Shown piece after piece: positions 4,732 through 6,271 of a DNA stretch of 6,271 nt. Made by a program: the position numbers and the translations under genes. Source of the DNA: a bacterium (GTDB lineage Bacteria; UBA9089; CG2-30-40-21; SBAY01); the NCBI GenBank assembly GCA_030018635.1, contig JASEHU010000129.1, positions 1-6,271 of the forward strand. Reading direction: 5' to 3'. Under the pieces are notes generated by a model, which was not told the origin of the DNA, searched no databases, and saw nothing but the letters and a program-made list of their open reading frames with translations. Numbering within the stretch: the first letter of the stretch is position 1; each line of letters starts with the position of its first letter.

Positions 4732-4771
4732 TTATGGAATTTAGAACCGACCCCACAAATTCCCACAAATT
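4698..4771. repeat. Cluster of short repeats downstream of the NfeD-type gene
   Basis: GAACGGGAT is repeated in tandem at 4698-4706 and 4707-4715. GGGGTC (4717-4722) and GACCCC (4749-4754) form an inverted pair enclosing AGACCTTGATTATGG. CCCACAAATT is repeated in tandem at 4752-4761 and 4762-4771. The GGGGTCAGACCTTGATTAT motif resembles, from memory, sequences near IS200/REP-associated transposase genes in other genomes, but no transposase is present here. Confidence 0.55.
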
Positions 4772-4798
4772 CTACCCAATATCAAATGGAATGACCCA

Positions 4799-6118
4799 CT
4801 ACTTTAATCGTTCTACCTTTAATTTTAACCCTTCCATTTCTACAACTTTCACCTTTTCCCCTTCTTCTATTACCTCTTCTCCTTCCACGAAAGCAGTCCA
4901 TATTTCACCTTGAGCGAAAACCAACCCTTCTTTTACCATCCTTGTTTTAGCTATTCCTGTTTCACCTATTATTCCTTCTTTTCCTGTAGTAATTTTGTGT
5001 CGATGTGCCCGAATAACCGCACCAATACATATAAAGAAAAATATGCTGGTAGCGGTTATCAGTGACAAAATCAATTTCCATGAAACAGCAATAAAAGGAG
5101 CCGCAGATGGGTCAATCAACATAAACGAACCAAATGTCATCGAAGTAATACCTCCTATAGCTAAAATCCCATGTGAGGGAGCAAATACCTCTAATATTAA
5201 AAGAATAAATCCTAAGATAATCAGTAATATCCCCGCTAAGTTAATCGGCAGGCTTTGCAATCCAAAAAAGGCTAATAGCAAACAAATACTACCACAAACC
5301 GCCCCTAAACCTATCCCGGGGGAGGCAAATTCGTAAATAAGCCCATAAATACCAAGCATCAATAAAATATAGGCAACATTTGGTTCAGCAATAGCATGAA
5401 GGAATTTTTCACGGAAGTTCATCTTTATCTCTTGTGGGATTATCCCTTTTGTAACCAGATTAATCGTTGTTTTTTCTTTTTTTATGACCATCCCATCTAA
5501 CTTTTCAAGCACATCTGCTAAATCATTGGCAATAAAGTTAATTACCTTAAGTTCTAATGCCTCTTTTTCCGTAATAGATTTACTCTTTCTCACCGCATCT
5601 TCTGCCCATTGAATATTGCGTCCTTTTTTTTCGGCAATAGTTTTAATACCAGCAACTAAATCATTGGTAATCTTATCTGACATGACCTCGGTTTGTGTTC
5701 CACCACCTGAGAAAGGACCACCTCCCATAGTTACAGGATGAGCCGCACCAATATGGGTCATCGGCGCCATAGCAATGACATCACTGGCTAAAGAAATAAA
5801 GACCCCGGCAGAGGCCGCCCTGCCCCCCTTTGGCGAAATATAAGTTACAATAGGAATATCAGCATTAAGCATTTCTTTGACAATGTTATGTGTAGAAGAG
5901 ACTAATCCACCCGGGGTATCCATCTCAATAATTAAACACCGAGATTTATCTTTAAGCGCCTTCTTGATAGCATTAACCAAAAATCTCTCTGTAACAGGAT
6001 TAATTACCCCTTCTACCTTAACCCGATATATAAGATTTGAATTTTCTGCCTTTCCTTCAAACCCATAAATAAATAGTATCAACCCCATTAAACTTAATAT
6101 TATCCAATAGTTACGCAT
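4799..6118 (-). CDS. NfeD-family membrane-bound serine protease (ClpP-class, PH1510-like)
   Basis: A 439-residue protein, about the length of Pyrococcus PH1510 (the stomatin operon partner protease). The signal peptide or anchor is at residues 1-24. A ClpP/SppA-type protease domain spans about 28-225: strand CLIIEMDTPGG (61-71), PIVTYISPKGGRAASAG with the predicted nucleophile S103, HIGAAHPV (122-129), and a probable catalytic lysine K149 in SDKITNDL, matching the Ser-Lys dyad of PH1510. The middle region (about 247-370) has four or five membrane helices, including YILLMLGIYGLIYEF and a C-terminal LILSLITATSIFFFICIG. Residues 376-439 form the soluble NfeD OB-fold (GKEGIIGETGIAKT...GEIWTAFVEGE). 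The family cleaves or regulates stomatin (SPFH) membrane proteins and is usually next to their gene. No SPFH gene lies downstream here, so any partner would be upstream beyond the right edge or elsewhere. ATG 6118 has GGGGG at 6126-6130. Confidence 0.93.
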   Translation of the reverse strand: MRNYWIILSLMGLILFIYGFEGKAENSNLIYRVKVEGVINPVTERFLVNAIKKALKDKSRCLIIEMDTPGGLVSSTHNIVKEMLNADIPIVTYISPKGGRAASAGVFISLASDVIAMAPMTHIGAAHPVTMGGGPFSGGGTQTEVMSDKITNDLVAGIKTIAEKKGRNIQWAEDAVRKSKSITEKEALELKVINFIANDLADVLEKLDGMVIKKEKTTINLVTKGIIPQEIKMNFREKFLHAIAEPNVAYILLMLGIYGLIYEFASPGIGLGAVCGSICLLLAFFGLQSLPINLAGILLIILGFILLILEVFAPSHGILAIGGITSMTFGSFMLIDPSAAPFIAVSWKLILSLITATSIFFFICIGAVIRAHRHKITTGKEGIIGETGIAKTRMVKEGLVFAQGEIWTAFVEGEEVIEEGEKVKVVEMEGLKLKVERLK

Positions 6119-6168
6119 TTTTTTACCCCCTTATTCTGGTAAGCATTATACCTAAATATTTACTATTA

Positions 6169-6197
6169 AGTATAGATGATAAGAGAATAAATGTCAA
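6169..6197 (-). promoter_or_regulatory. Strong sigma70-type promoter of the NfeD-type gene
   Basis: TTGACA (6192-6197), 17-bp spacer and TATACT (6169-6174), with an A/T tract (GCAAAATTTTTA) just upstream of the -35 like an UP element. Transcription should start near 6162, giving a leader of about 43 nt before ATG 6118. Confidence 0.75.
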
Positions 6198-6216
6198 TAA
6201 AAATTTTGCGACTGCC

Positions 6217-6271
6217 GTAATCCCTCAGTTATCAGTTGTGAAGTAGGTTAGTTATCAATAGGTTCATAACA
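6217..6271. mobile_element. End of a second MITE-like element, cut by the window edge
   Basis: Positions 6217-6266 are the exact reverse complement of 3882-3931 (50 of 50), beginning with the same GTAATCCCTCAGTTATC end as the element at 3784-3976. The element starts 19 bp from the -35 of the NfeD promoter. If it is also a complete insertion, its far end should lie beyond the window and be followed by a copy of the 8 bases at 6209-6216 (CGACTGCC). Confidence 0.7.

Noticed and set aside
4995..5336. Plus-strand ORF of 113 codons inside the NfeD-type gene
   Set aside because: The minus-strand frame encodes clear membrane helices of the NfeD family; the plus-strand frame is its shadow.

Overview
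This is an AT-rich bacterial window (my estimate is the mid-30s % GC). All seven genes lie on the minus strand, most with clear Shine-Dalgarno sites (AGGAG, AGGTG, AGGAGGTGA). No gene identifies a species. The mix of secreted IPT/lamin-tail/DUF11 proteins, a NfeD-type membrane protease, a toxin-antitoxin pair and abundant short AT-rich palindromic repeats is typical of genomes from uncultivated candidate phyla. That placement is an impression only.

Layout from right to left, the direction of transcription. The right edge (6217-6271) is the end of a repeat element. Next comes a strong sigma70-type promoter (TTGACA, 17 bp, TATACT) driving a full-length NfeD/ClpP-class membrane serine protease gene (6118-4799). 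An intergenic stretch follows with short direct repeats and a start-less coding-like fragment (4612-4798). Then comes an antitoxin/RelE-like toxin operon with an 11-bp overlap (4605-4047). A 193-bp MITE-like element (3784-3976) follows, with 17-bp terminal inverted repeats beginning GTAA and perfect 8-bp flanking direct repeats. It lies 19 bp upstream of the -35 of a two-gene operon: a membrane-anchored coiled-coil protein (3717-3214) and, one base later, a coiled-coil protein with a PD-(D/E)XK nuclease-like domain (3212-2514). Next is a 311-bp AT-rich intergenic region with a roughly 150-bp palindromic structure. It precedes the gene for a secreted IPT/lamin-tail/DUF11 protein (2188-776). A repeat-rich stretch, a 70-residue hypothetical protein (560-348), more repeats and the start of another exported protein (from 201) complete the window. 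That last gene appears frameshifted in a run of five A just after its signal peptide.

How parts relate: the clearest functional units are the toxin-antitoxin operon and the coiled-coil/nuclease-like operon. In the latter, both proteins carry heptad-repeat coiled coils and could form a membrane-tethered complex (inference); this is the best candidate here for an undescribed system. The most striking non-coding signal is that a repeat with the same 17-bp end lies exactly 19 bp from the -35 box of two unrelated promoters. In the toxin gene, a perfect 10-bp tandem duplication appears to have shifted the frame and replaced the C-terminus.
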